A DNA stretch of 64,000 bases from Tilletia caries. Lineage: Eukaryota > Basidiomycota > Exobasidiomycetes > Tilletiales > Tilletiaceae. The first letter of the stretch is position 1. Each line of letters starts with the position of its first letter. The stretch spans positions 62,001-126,000 of the forward strand of contig JALUTQ010000018.1 of assembly GCA_032718865.1 (NCBI GenBank), read 5' to 3'. Both the position numbers and the translations under genes were made by a program. Under the pieces are notes generated by a model, which ran no database searches, was not told the DNA's origin, and saw only the letters and a program-made list of their open reading frames with translations. This document shows, one piece after another, positions 11,370-22,139 of this stretch.

Positions 11370-12184
11370 TCAGAGGGACTCCATTTGGGAGACGACCTCC
11401 TCGAGCTCGGACTTGGAGGAGCGGTACTTGGCCTCTGCCTCCTCGTACTTCTTCTCCCAGGTATCGCGCTCCTTCTCGATGACGGAGACCTGGCGTTCGA
11501 AGTGCTCGGCCTTGACGTCTACTTGGCGGAGCCTGTGCGCGAAGGGAGGGTATAAAGGGGGAGCATAACGATTAGGCACTCGAATCGTCAGATCGAGGTA
11601 AAGGTAGACTGAGAACTCACTTCTCGGTGACTTCCCGAAGGTTCTTCTCTGCGGCGTCGAGTTCGCTCTCAAGCAGGGCGTTCTTGCGCTGGAGGGTGTC
11701 GTGAGTGGACCGGGTGCTCTCCTCGGCCTCGGCACCGCGCTTGGCATCGGTGAGCTTGCCCTCGGCGCGCTCGAGGTCGGACTCGAGCATGGAGAGCTTG
11801 TGTTGGAGCGAGGCAATCTCTTGCTCCTTCGTCAGGTTCTCCTGCTCGAGTGTCTTGACCTTGGCCTCGGCGGCCTCGGCGCGCTCGTGGTGTGAGTCGG
11901 CTTCAGCGCGGAGCGAGGTGAGTTTCTGTGCCGATGTTTGAAAGAATGGTAGAGGAAGATAGGAGCGGGAGTGAGCATACGCGGTCACGGCTTGGGGGTC
12001 GGTGTCTGTACGGCGACTGCGCTTACCTCCTTGATGCGGTCCTGTGAGAGAGGGGCGGATCGGATCAAATCGGATTTGACAGAAGAGGCGGTGCAGGCAG
12101 GAGGACATGGAGAGGAGGCGGGTCTGTCAGTGGGAGACTCCAGGCAGACGCGTGGCCCGACAGCAGAAGCGGGTTACTCACCAT
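11370..12184 (-). CDS. Tropomyosin (Cdc8-type, 161 residues)
   Basis: Four coding exons: 12182-12184 (the ATG alone), 12027-12041 (15 nt, DRIKE), 11621-11925 and 11370-11532. They total 486 nt, giving 161 residues, the same length as fission yeast Cdc8. The protein starts MDRIKEKLTSLRAEAD and is a continuous heptad coiled coil without Pro, ending EEVVSQMESL. Tropomyosin dimers wind along actin cables and the cytokinetic ring, stabilise filaments and tune formin and myosin activity. All junctions are canonical GT-AG. The start is fixed because the DRIKE exon has no Met and the ATG at 12184 sits directly on a GTGAGT donor. Identity is secure from length, sequence and heptad pattern. Confidence 0.93.
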
Positions 12185-12235
12185 GATTGCTGTGTTGGGA
12201 TATGTGTGTACAGTGTAGTTGGTACTTGGTGGTGC

Positions 12236-12270
12236 TGAGTGCGAGTGCGAGTGCGAGTGCGAGTGCGGTC
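12236..12270 (+). repeat. 6-bp tandem repeat (GTGCGA)n upstream of tropomyosin
   Basis: Five to six copies of GAGTGC lie about 55 bp upstream of the tropomyosin start, in its promoter or 5' leader. A CACGTG core lies further up at 12361. Confidence 0.8.
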
Positions 12271-12524
12271 AGGAGAGATGGATGGCAGCTCAGTGAGTGC
12301 TCGGACGTCCTCGCGGGTGAGCTTATGTAATGAGCCCTACTCGGCCGAGAGAGAGACTGTCACGTGATTCAGGCTCAACTCGCAACACCATGCGATTGAT
12401 TGCGAGCCTGCGAGGCTGCCCTTTGTTCTCCGCCTGAGCCTGAGCCCGCGCCAGCAACCCACGCACGCACATTCATTGACTGGCTGGCTGACTCGCATAC
12501 AAGAAGGGCTGCTGCCTGCTCCCC

Positions 12525-12562
12525 CAGTCCGCAGTCCGCAGTCCGCAGTCCGCAGTCCGCAG
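12525..12562 (+). repeat. 7-bp tandem repeat (CAGTCCG)n
   Basis: About five head-to-tail copies of CAGTCCG occur inside the open frame that leads to the LETM1-like fragment. Because 7 is not a multiple of 3, each copy gained or lost would shift the frame. Confidence 0.8.
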
Positions 12563-12685
12563 TCCCCAGCTCAGCTGCCCCCCTCGGCTCGTATTACCGC
12601 TGCTCCCACGATCCTCAAAAAACCTCGGCCTTCCCGCTTCGGAGATGCTCCGACACTCGACCTCGCAGCAGTTGCAGCTCGGCGA

Positions 12686-13009
12686 ATGCAGGCAAGACCA
12701 GCAGCACTCGCGCTCGGCACTTATCGCAAGCTCCAGCGGCATTTCTTCTTCTACCTGAACGGTGTCAAGCAGATCTTCCGGAATCGGGCGCGTGTGCTTG
12801 AGATTCAGGCGCGTGTGAAGGAGCGCGGACGAGCCTTGTCACGCGAAGAGTATCAGTTATATCTACGCAAGTGGCACACTCTCTGCAGAGCTGAAGCCTC
12901 TGCTCTCTCCACTTTGCTCAGAACATTCAAACTGCCCACCTGGGGCGGATCGATCTTATGTACAGCGGGGTCGGCTTGCGTCGCATCTGGTATGCCTGCG
13001 CTCGGATGA
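12686..13009 (+). pseudogene. LETM1-like mitochondrial protein, N-terminal fragment
   Basis: The plus-strand frame open from 12476 contains KLQRHFFFYLNGVKQIFRNRARVLEIQARVKERGRALSREEYQLYLRKWHT. This resembles the segment before the ribosome-binding domain of LETM1/Mdm38-type inner-membrane proteins. After RKWHT the expected hydrophobic continuation is missing and the frame ends at 13009 with unrelated sequence. The first in-frame ATG is at 12686; an ATG at 12390 starts a short mitochondrial-presequence-like peptide (MRLIASLRGC) in another frame and could be an upstream exon. I read this as a 5' gene fragment joined to unrelated sequence, but an unrecognised spliced gene is possible. Confidence 0.4.
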
Positions 13010-13027
13010 CCCGTTGATGGCGGGCAG

Positions 13028-13707
13028 CAGATCAAGTACGACCACAGCGACGAGTCCAAACAGGCGCGTGCACAGCGGGAGGCTGCACACGCCAATCGAT
13101 CAGCAGCAGCAGCAACAGAAGAAGACATCGACGCTCACACAGCGGGAGATCTGGACGAGGACGAAGCCTTCGCTCTCATCGACCCAGCACCATCTCTTCC
13201 CAGCGCAGCCCCCGGCGTTGCTGCAGCCGCCGCCGCATCTTCGTCCTCCTCCTCAAGAGTAACAGCCGGCGCCGAAGCAGCCGCCCAGCCAGTGCACTCT
13301 CTCTCCTCCAACCCCACACACACACGAGACCTCATCGCAGACTCGGCCGAACACAAGATGGTCCGGCACGAGGCGGCCGAAGCCCTGGGTGGCGGCATTG
13401 CCGAGGAGGCCGCCGAGTCAGATCCTCCACACACCGACGCCAAGCCAGCAGCCGGGCAACAGGTCAGCATTGACGATGTCGTCAAGGAACTCAAGCGGTG
13501 GGCCAAGGACATGAACGCGCCTCGTGTCGTCCGCGAAAGCTGCATCGTCGCCTTGGACGAGATGGCCTGCGAGTTGTCATATTCTCTGCTCCACGCGTTC
13601 AGCATTGAACCCTGACTGTGTCTTTCTCTACAGACAACAATGACCCAACCCAGTTCCAGCGCGTGGCCGACGTGCCCTCCCTACCTCCCTCCATCGCTGC
13701 CGCATGA
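13028..13707 (+). pseudogene. Deoxyhypusine hydroxylase (HEAT-repeat) remnant with internal deletions
   Basis: The open frame 13028-13615 starts with QIKYDHSDESK, continues through FALIDPAPSLP and ends with EHKMVRHEAAEALGGG and APRVVRESCIVALDEMA. These are typical blocks of deoxyhypusine hydroxylase (Lia1/DOHH), the HEAT-repeat di-iron enzyme that finishes hypusine on eIF5A. Only one His-Glu iron ligand pair (MVRHEAAEAL) is left of the four the enzyme needs. The N-terminal HEAT repeats, and the RHE repeat expected between DPAPSLP and MVRHEAAEAL, are absent. Another-frame LRSDDPLM just upstream (about 13000) looks like the start of a lost repeat. A downstream block (NNDPTQFQRVADVPSLPPSI, 13635-13700) follows a good acceptor but has no in-frame canonical donor. 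A functional copy should exist elsewhere, because the enzyme is broadly conserved. Confidence 0.5.
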
Positions 13708-14521
13708 GGAATATACGCACATCCTCCAACGCCCATCTGTATCATCAATATTCTCTTAAAAGCCTGCAATGCAACCCAGGGTCGAAGCCATTGCGAATTC
13801 CTATTGAGCTGCAAGTCCAGGGAGCACATACATAGCCTACATATGATACTTACTTATCGAAGCTTGCTTCGAGATCGAGTTCGAGAGTCAAGTCGATCAC
13901 CGATCACAGCGGCTGTCTGCGCAGTGCGCGAGAGGTTCGTGCAATCGTGCACAGGCCACAATACATAAGTAGTGCTGCGGATGAGCTGCGCACAAGGCTC
14001 TCTCATCTCACTCGCACGCCTCAAGAACAGAATTGCGCAGCAGCGGCAGTAGTAACTAGGCCTGCTCTCATCATCGCATCATCGTCGCTGTCTGCCTGCT
14101 GCCTCTGTCCGGAGATGTCGCTGTACATAGTCTGCTAACGTTCGCTTCCGGGACAGTCAGTGCGCGCCAGCATGACTGAGCTTATCTCGCACACAAGAGT
14201 CATCTTAAGCAACTTCGCGACGTCCACCATCATCTCCAAGCTTTGCACTCTCGGGCGAGCATACTGAGCCTACTTGAGCGTTACACACATCAGCCGAAGA
14301 CGTTCTGCATTCTGTCTTCGAATCGGACTGAGCCTCTGTTGCAGAACTGAATACTGAAGACTCAGCGCCAACTTCGCTTTTCTTGCACCCGTCCTCCTTT
14401 CCACCTGGTCCCATTCTGTCCAACCCTTTCTCCCCTTAATCCACTTCTTCTCTCTTCCCTTCCTTCTACACTCTACACAGGTCAGTTAAAAGGGCCAATT
14501 CTCCCGCATTCGAGTCCGATC
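13708..14521. promoter_or_regulatory. Intergenic region and promoter of the following membrane-protein gene
   Basis: About 0.8 kb with no coding pattern. The last 120 bp before 14522 are pyrimidine-rich (CCTTTCTCCCC and CTTCTTCTCTC blocks), as is common upstream of basidiomycete transcription starts. Confidence 0.4.
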
Positions 14522-16311
14522 ATGGCCATCGACAAGAAGGTCCACCCGGTCGAGTTCCAAGACGACCCGAGCCCCAACGCCACCGATCATCTTGCCTCTG
14601 CATCCTCTGGCAACAACGCGAACATGGGCAACAACCCAAACGAGAACAGCTACCAGTCCATCCATCGGGCCAGCAACGAGGAATACAACAGCGGCAACAG
14701 CGACAACCTGCCTCCGCCGGCCTACGCCCCCGCCCAGCCTTCGGGGCCGTGGAATGCTCAGGCTAGCTACGAGGCCAATCGACGCAAGCGCAACTTCAAA
14801 CGAGCCATTCACTGGACACTTGCCGTCCTCCTTTTCCTCCTCGTCTGGCGTGTCTTTACCTCGTCCGGACGAACCTCGGTACGTTACCTGGAAATTTCTT
14901 TCCCCTCCTCATACACGTGAAATTAAATGCATTGGAATTTCTGACTCTCTTTTCGTTTTCGACGCTGCAGACGGGAGGTCCTTATCCTCCCTCGTCGGAC
15001 GGATCGCCTTCCGACTGGGCCCACTGGTCTACCCCGATCGAATTGCCCCGCTCTAAATGGCCTTCCAACTCCCGCGGTCCTTACATGGTCACTTCGACCA
15101 ACTTCACCTTGGACCCGTCCGCTTCCAGCCTGTTCCTGCACGCCAAGGGTCCCGGCTACGGTGGCCGAGTCGACTACGTGCTCAAGGAGAGCTCGAGCGG
15201 GAATGTCGAAGTTGGCGTAGAGGCTGTGTATGTTGACGTTTTGGACCGGGATCAGGTCACGGTTGTCAAGATGGAGGATGGCAAGCAGGGTCAACAGGGT
15301 GTGGGAATCTACGTGAGTCTTCTTCCCCCTTCATAATTTAGCAACGAGGTCACCGGTTTTTTTTTTTTTTTTGAAACGCTTCTGAATTGCCTCCTTCCGG
15401 ACGATCGACAGTCTGAGAATTCGCGTAGGAACTTTGCCGACGTCAACCTCTACGTAACCTTTGCCCTGCCGCGCGAAAAGGCCTACAAGACACTCGAAGG
15501 CGACATCGAGAACCTCTCAGTCCACTTCGCCGACTTCTCCTCCGGAACCCCAACTACGTTCAGCCGCTTGGACCTCCAACTCGGGAACGGCGCGGTCAAC
15601 TTCGAAGGTGGCCTCATCGCTTCCGAGGTCATCTCGATCCACAGCAAGAACGGGAAAGTGAATGCGCAGGGCCGTCTGGAGGCTCCCGCTGTCGAGGCCC
15701 GATGCGACAATGGTGCCCTCGTCTTGCAAGATGTCGCCTCACCCAGTATCGACGCCAGCTTGGCCAATGGCCACGTCGAAGGAACCTTCCACATCTCGCG
15801 CAAACTTGTCCTTCGTTCTGACAATGGTGCCGTCGATGCCAAGGTGTACGTCGAGAAGGCGAAGGAGGACGGGGAGGGGGCAGACGCGGGTCGGGTCGAA
15901 GTTGACGCAAACTCGTCGAACGGCCACGTCACCCTTACCTACCTCAAGCAAGACGCGGACGTGCTCCTCTTCAGCAACGTCAAGGCCGACATGGGCCACG
16001 CCAGCGTGCGCCACGCCAACACGTTCGTAGGCAAGGTCGAGCTTGGTACCGAGATGGGCCATCTTGACGTCAGGCCTCCCCGAACAGCTGCGTCCTCCTC
16101 CTCCTCCTCCTCTCAGCGTCAGAAGAAGCAGTCGTCGTCCTCCCCCTCCCGCTCGGACCAGTCTGCACGAGTGTGGCATGTGACCGAAGATCATAAGGGG
16201 ATGATGGGCCACAAGCTCTATGCGGACCTGTACTGGCGCGACTCGCCCGACTCTCTGGGCCACACGAGCGTCAGGAGCGAGATGGGTTCGGTTGATGCCT
16301 CTTTCGACTGA
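14522..16311 (+). CDS. Single-pass type II membrane protein with DUF4097-like repeat ectodomain (paralogue A)
   Basis: Exons 14522-14878, 14971-15312 and 15412-16311 are all phase 0 and give 532 residues. The start is MAIDKKVHPVEF. A Ser/Asn/Pro-rich cytoplasmic head of about 95 residues (including PPPAYAPA) is followed by a basic stretch and one TM helix (TLAVLLFLLVW). The rest is a non-cytoplasmic domain with repeated short strands around S-x-NG motifs (SKNGKVNAQG, LANGHVEG, SDNGAVDAKV, SSNGHVTL, TEMGHLDV), as in adhesin-like beta-solenoid DUF4097 proteins. A Ser-rich low-complexity insert (16095-16165) precedes a last repeat block. Cell-surface or secretory-pathway location is inferred. 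The gene at 19580-21963 is a paralogue with the same exon plan. Confidence 0.75.
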
Positions 16312-16635
16312 GTGTGTTCTTCCACCGCCTTTTTCTAACGCCCCTTTTGTCATATCTTGCTGCATCTGCAACCTTGTACATATCGTGTCCTCACTGGCAA
16401 TGTCACATCCCAGCGCTGCACAGCCTGGAGTACGAACATCGCTACCCTGCATCGCTTGAGGCGGACTACCACACTTGAATCTCGTTTCAAGAACCCTGGA
16501 TCGCGAAGGCAGTATTGGTAAAGGTGTTGCGTTTCAAATGTGTCCGATGGTAACTAAGCAGTAAGGGATACAAGGATGATCCGATGAATCATTATTAGGA
16601 GACTCGGCAGTAGTAATGCCGACCTGCCCTCGGGT

Positions 16636-18164
16636 TCAAGGCTTCTTGTAGCCAGCCTCGGCAAGGGAGTCCTCGAGTGCCTTGAGCATGTAGTCGATGT
16701 CACCGCGCTCCGGATTTACGACGGTCACGCCCATGTGGCCAATGCTGAATGGGTCAGGGAAGAGGTTGTGAGTAATCGAGCCAGCCCATTTCGATGTTTG
16801 ACTCCGGGTTGAGAAAGGCGAAAAGGAAGAGAAACTCACCGGAAGTAAAGATCCTTCACCTCCTTGTGCAAACCGCCAGCCATGACCACGTTCTTAGCAG
16901 CCAGCTTGGGCAGCAAGTCTGCCGCCTTCACCCCAGCAGGGAACTTGACCGCCGTCATCCCATGCGCGCCATCCTTGATTCCATCGGCAACAAGCTGCTC
17001 CAGCCCAAGCCTGTGCGTGATGAAGTTCTTGATCTTGTCCGAGACTTCGACGTGGCGCCGGAATCGGTCCTCGAGAGAGACCTCGCCCTGGGTGATCGTC
17101 CTGAGGGACTGATTGAGCGCGTAGATGAGGTTCGTAGGCGGGGTCGCGAAGTAAGCGGGCGAGCCGGCCTCGTAGGCCCTCATGACAGGTAACCAGCGCT
17201 TCCACGAGGCGAAGTAGCTCCGCTCCGGTGTTCGGCGCGTCTCAAAGGCCTTGATGGCCTTGGGACTTGCTGCGAGGAGGGACAGGCCGGGTGGGCATCC
17301 GATACCCTTCTGCGAGGCACTGATGACGACGTCGATCCCCCAGTCGTCCATCTGGATCTCCTCGGAGGCGAGACTGCAGACGCCGTCGAGGACGAGGATC
17401 GATTCTGGGCTGACGCGTTTGACGAGCTCGCCGAGTCCCTTGGCGTCGCTCAGGACTCCGGTGGAGGTGTCGACGTGGGTGACCGTGATGACCTTGTATC
17501 TCTTCTGACGGAGAGCGTTCTCGACCTCTTCGAGCGAAGGCTTGGAGCCGATGGGCGCCTTGAGCTGGGTCACCTTGGCGCCGTAGATCTCGAGACACTC
17601 AGCAAAGCTGTCGCCGAAGTAGCCGCTGTTCAGCACGAGGACGTCCTCGCCTGGCTCAACCACGCTGGCAGCGACCATGTCCCAGCCGAGGGTTCCGGAG
17701 CCGGCAACGATGAAAGGCTGGGACGTAGGAGCGTAGAGGACCTGTCGGAGCATGCGAATGGAGTCACCGAAGACGGGCACGAAGTCTGGGGAGACGTGCG
17801 ACATGGAAGGATGCGCATTGGCAAAGAGGACATCATCAGCCACTTCGATGGGCCCGGGAATGACGAGCAGCTTGTGCTCCCCCTGCTTAAAAGCGGACGA
17901 GTTCTTGTTGCTGCTGTGCAAAGGCGCATCGTGGGCGAGATGGCGGTGGAGCTGTTGGACGCGCGCGATGGCGGGGCCATGTGGTGTGGTGGTGGAGACG
18001 GGTGTCGGAGTAATGAGCGCCGTGGCTGGAGCGTGGGGGTGAGGGTTTGGCTTCGTGGCAGGTGTAGAGGGGCGCGGGAGTATGTTGGACGGCTCGACGG
18101 CGGAGGCGTGCCATGAAGTTGTCGAGCCAGAACGTGGCGAGGGTGACGACGGCCGGCGTGTCAT
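16636..18164 (-). CDS. Alanine-glyoxylate / serine-pyruvate-type aminotransferase (class V, PLP)
   Basis: Two exons, 16840-18164 and 16636-16744, give 477 residues. The open frame extends to 18350 but begins with GTG; the first in-frame ATG is 18164. Residues 1-90 are rich in Ser, Pro, Thr and Arg with almost no acidic residues, suggesting a mitochondrial presequence. The catalytic core starts at KLLVIPGPIEVADDVL. It contains GSGTLGWDMV, the VTHVDTSTGVLSD segment, VLDGVCSLASEEI and the PLP lysine in SASQKGIGCPPG. The family transfers an amino group between alanine or serine and glyoxylate/pyruvate, detoxifying glyoxylate or feeding glycine synthesis. The C-terminus is KKP, not a PTS1 signal. 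It lies between the two paralogous membrane-protein genes with no evident functional link. Confidence 0.88.
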
Positions 18165-19579
18165 GCCGGCAGAGTGGTAGTGGTAGGTACAAGTGGTGGT
18201 GGTACAGTCGACGGTTGAGAGTACGCAGTTGATGCGCGAGTCGAAGTGGGTCCGTTGAGGGAAACAACGAAGGGGGTGGAGAGAGCGAGCTGGAAGATGT
18301 GGGGGTGATGGTGGTGGTGGTGAGGTTGAAGTAGGAATGAAGTGAGTCACACGGAGAGAGATGATCAGCTCACAGCCAGGCGGTCAAGGCATCAAGATGA
18401 GATGGAAAGGCGAAAGCGGAGAGATGGTCCCAAAATGACGCGAAGACAGGAGCGAAAGATGCACCATCTTCCATGCTGTGGGGTAACAGAGCGTAAGCAC
18501 TAAGCACTATGTAAGCTTAAACAGTCACCGAAAGCGCGAAACCTCGTCCAACACCTCGGAGCTGATGCTGCTGATGTGCCCGGATGCCTGATGTGCACTG
18601 GCCAGCCTGCCCTGATCAACGGAAAGGGGTTGGAGCCGAGACCTTGACCCCGTCGGTCTTGGATCTGCGAGTTCGGTCGCGCGAGGGCGGGGAGGAATTG
18701 CGGATTATTGCGGGCGGCGGACCCTTTCGCTGATTGATCCCGATCAAGTGGGCGGGCCAAACGCCGTCCCATGAGCTGAATCGCCGACCATGCTGGAAGT
18801 TATGGAAAGCTGGTCAGATTTGGGCCGGGCAGGCCGCAGGAGCGCAGGGAAGGGGGGCGTGGGAACTGCCGTGGCATGACCCGGTGTCCTCAGCATGAGT
18901 GCAAGCCTACCGGCGCGCGGCTTTGTGCTGCTCCAGCAGCGCGCGAGTGTGGGTGTATGCTCATGTATGGATGCCGCATCCGTGCTCGAATATGATGGCC
19001 ATCTCGGCGCAGCATCAATCCGAGAGTCGCAGCGCATGCCTGATGGACGATGGATGCGCATCGAGGGCCGCACATGAGAGGAGATGCGCGCTTGAGAGGG
19101 AGCACAGAGGATCGAAAGCTGAGATCAAGGAACAAGAGAGAGGGCTTGAGGAAACGAGACGCAGAAAGGTGCTTGATAGCAAAGAGCAGCTCTCTGCTGC
19201 TGCTGGGCGAGAAGAAAGTGCAGGCGGCGCGCGCTGGCGGCCGCTTCTGGACGACGAGGATAACTATGGCGGATCGTCTTCAGATGAGGTCGTGTTTGGG
19301 AAGGGCGCGTGGTGTGCGAGTCGATCGTCCAGGCTGCGGAAGTGGGCGGGCGTGGACGTGCGCATCAAGTCTCTTTTCCAGCGAATTGGAGCATGATAAA
19401 TGCTCTCCCTCGAACGGCGTTCACATCATCCGTGGTACTCGTACTTACGTGGTACTCCAGAGACATGCCAGCAGCCGGTCATAAGAGCGCTTCCATTCCA
19501 GAGGCATACAGACGAGACTATAAACAAAGAAATAATACAGACGTACCAGGCCTACCAAGTACCAATTGGAGATGGCAGA
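18165..19579. other. Intergenic region, 1.4 kb, no confident gene
   Basis: It holds the promoter of the aminotransferase and the 3' flank of the next gene. A plus-strand open frame of about 165 codons at 18899-19396 is Glu/Arg-rich, lacks introns and resembles nothing I know; I treat it as chance. Confidence 0.4.
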
Positions 19580-21963
19580 TCACTCAAATTTGACCCGCAC
19601 TTGTCCTCGTCGCGAAAGAAATCTCGTCGAGCCATAGTCCGGCCAGTCAGGCATCTCATCATCCGGAGGATCCACCCGCCCAGGTCGACGGATCCATACC
19701 CGGCCCTGACACAACTCGGACCTGAACCAAGTCATCAGGAGGTCCATCGACCAGAATCGAGCGGGCCCGGCCTGGTCGGGCGCTGGGCCCTCGGCGCGCG
19801 CAATCTCGCCCGTCTCTGTGAAGAGCTCGTACAGGCCTTGGAACGAGGGCTTGTGTACGGCATGGATGTTGCCGTTGGTGGTATTGATCAACGATCCGAG
19901 ACGGACGTTGGGTTCTTGGTCGATCGTGAGCTCGACGGTTCCGTCCTCGGTGATCCCGCGAATTTGAACTGGATAGACCTCATCCTCATCGACACCATCA
20001 GCGTCAATAGACCAGTAATGCTGTTGCTGCTGCTGTGAATCGTCGTGTGCCTGTCGTCGTCGTTGTCGTCGTTGAAGATGCCGAGGTCGAGTCGCCAAAA
20101 CACTGGCGTCGATGTTGCCAGTTGACGTGTCAAACGACATCACCGACGAGATGTTGAAAGAGCCAGACAAGGCACCAGCACGAGTGCGCAGGCTTGCCGT
20201 GGGCGCCTCAAGCTCGGCATACAGATCGCCATGCGACACCGAAAGACTGATCTCATCCGACGAGCGCAGTTGTCGGGCTTGGATCCGGCCGTCCCCTGCT
20301 GCAAAGACGATCCGCGGAGCTTCTACTCTGGTGCGGTTCACCTGAATCACACCCGACTTGGTAAAAGCCGCAATGCTCTCGAGGGCCGTGACGGGCTGCA
20401 CGATCGCGTGTGAAAATCTCGTTCAGCGGTCAGAATAGCGCTCTGAATTCCCCCACTCGCGAAGGCCCGATAACGGAGTGCTCACGCTGTTGAAAGTGAT
20501 CCGGCTTTCCTTGCCTTCGACCGTCATGGACTTGAGATCGCCTTCCAATGCCGTGGCATTCCATTCAAGAATGGCGTCGTCCGTGTCCATCACCATCTCC
20601 ACCCTGCCGATGGCCATGTGCGGCGGTATTCTCAGCTGAACGCCAATCCCCAACACGCCTACTTCGTCCGGGTCGACCATCACGTTGAAACTGGGATCGG
20701 AGGCGATGATGATTCCACGTCGAACCGGTATCGACGCATTGCCATTCTCTGGAGGCGTGGGAGGTCTTGAGTTCGAATATATTGATGTGGCCTGGTTCAA
20801 CTGTTGGCGCATGGTGAGATAATCATCTGAATTCGAAAACGAGTGCTGCGCATCCAAGTTCGCTTTCGTCTCCAGCACGACATATACCTTGGCGGAGTCT
20901 CGCAACTGGAGGGAGGTGTACATCGTGAGGAATACCGCCTCTATGGAGTCCTCGTAATCCTTTTCCGGAACGGCCTCGATGACTTCGATCTTGCAGACGT
21001 AACGAGAGCCAACGCAGTGGACGAACAGAATGTCGTCCATCGAGCCTGTCCATGGGTGCGGTCCTGAAGCGTTTCTGATTCCTGCGGTTGGATGGTGATC
21101 GGGTCGCAACTTGGGGAAGGGAATACGCACGGTGGCATTGCTCTCGTAGATGGGTAGGACGGGAAATGGCATGTAGTCCGGCAGTTCCCACAATGGAACC
21201 TCCTGCGGGGGATCGCTCCAACGGATGCGGGTGCTGTTAGGCGGTACGACAAACTGATGACACCGAGCAATTGACAGTAGGAGAACTCTTAGTCAGTTGG
21301 CCCCCAGCCTGACGGGTATCGTGCGGTAGAATGCAGGTCGGAGAAGGATGAAAAACGTACCTTTGGAGGCAACGAACCGTCAAACCCATGTCTGCTCCTT
21401 CTTGACACGAACAGGATACTCATACCCACCACGCCACCGAGCACCAGCACGACCAGGCCAATCCCAACCCAGTTCCGAATCACCTTCATCCTTTTCCTTC
21501 TCTGTATCCGCCGCATCCGTCTTCGATCCCGCTCGTCGCCTGCGTCCTGGGACAGCCGAGGCTCATATGCCGGTGGGGGCTCGTCATTCAGGGTGTCGTC
21601 CAGTGTGGAGGGATCGCTTTCGGGTGAAGTGAGGGGGTGGGTAGATGTGGAGATAGCACCGTAGTGCGTCGATGATGCCGATGGTACCAAATCCGCGGAA
21701 AGGTCTCGTCTTGAATCGCGACCACGGCGAGAGGAGGCAGTCCGAGATTGAGCTTCCTCATCATCCTGCCCATCTTCCGCTCCGCTGCTGTCCGATTCTA
21801 CATCACGACTCCGGCTGCGATTCCTGCTTTGACCGTGCGGACGGCCGCGCAGGAGAGGCTGCGTTTCCGATGCGGGTGCTGGCGCGTCCTGCTGGGCATT
21901 GTGAGCTGGACGAGCTGGGTCCTGGCTATCGTCCGGGAGGATTATTTTGCGGTCGATCGCCAT
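19580..21963 (-). CDS. Single-pass type II membrane protein with beta-repeat ectodomain (paralogue B)
   Basis: Exons 21361-21963, 20486-21253 and 19580-20395 are all phase 0 and give 728 residues. The start MAIDRKIILPDD matches paralogue A (MAIDKKVHPVEF). The cytoplasmic head is long (about 165 residues), acidic and Ser/Arg-rich, and keeps a PPPAYEP motif. It is followed by a basic cluster (RRMRRIQRRKRMK) and a TM helix (WVGIGLVVLVLGGVVGMSILFV). The extracytoplasmic part has potential N-glycosylation sites (NST, NAT, NAS) and strand repeats in the last exon (AAGDGRIQARQL, VSHGDLYAEL, TSTGNIDASV, TTNGNIHAVH). A Gln/Arg-rich low-complexity insert lies near 20035-20085. The first intron falls just after the TM helix in both paralogues. 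Function unknown. Confidence 0.72.
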
Positions 21964-22139
21964 TGCTTATTTTCGTAGGAGGGGCGTTTGGGTGTTCGCA
22001 GCTTTCGAGGATACTGAACAAGGAGCAGCTATATAATCATACCGCAGCGTCCTCACGTCCTCTCTGCTGCTAGCGATCAACATATGTATGTATGTCTGGC
22101 CTCGTGAAGTCGGTACATACTGCATACACCGCAGGTTTA

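Noticed and set aside
18164..18350. Aminotransferase start at 18350
   Set aside because: The codon there is GTG; the first in-frame ATG is 18164 and already gives a complete enzyme with a presequence.
18899..19396. 165-codon plus-strand ORF
   Set aside because: Low-complexity Arg/Glu composition, no introns, no homology I recognise; likely chance.
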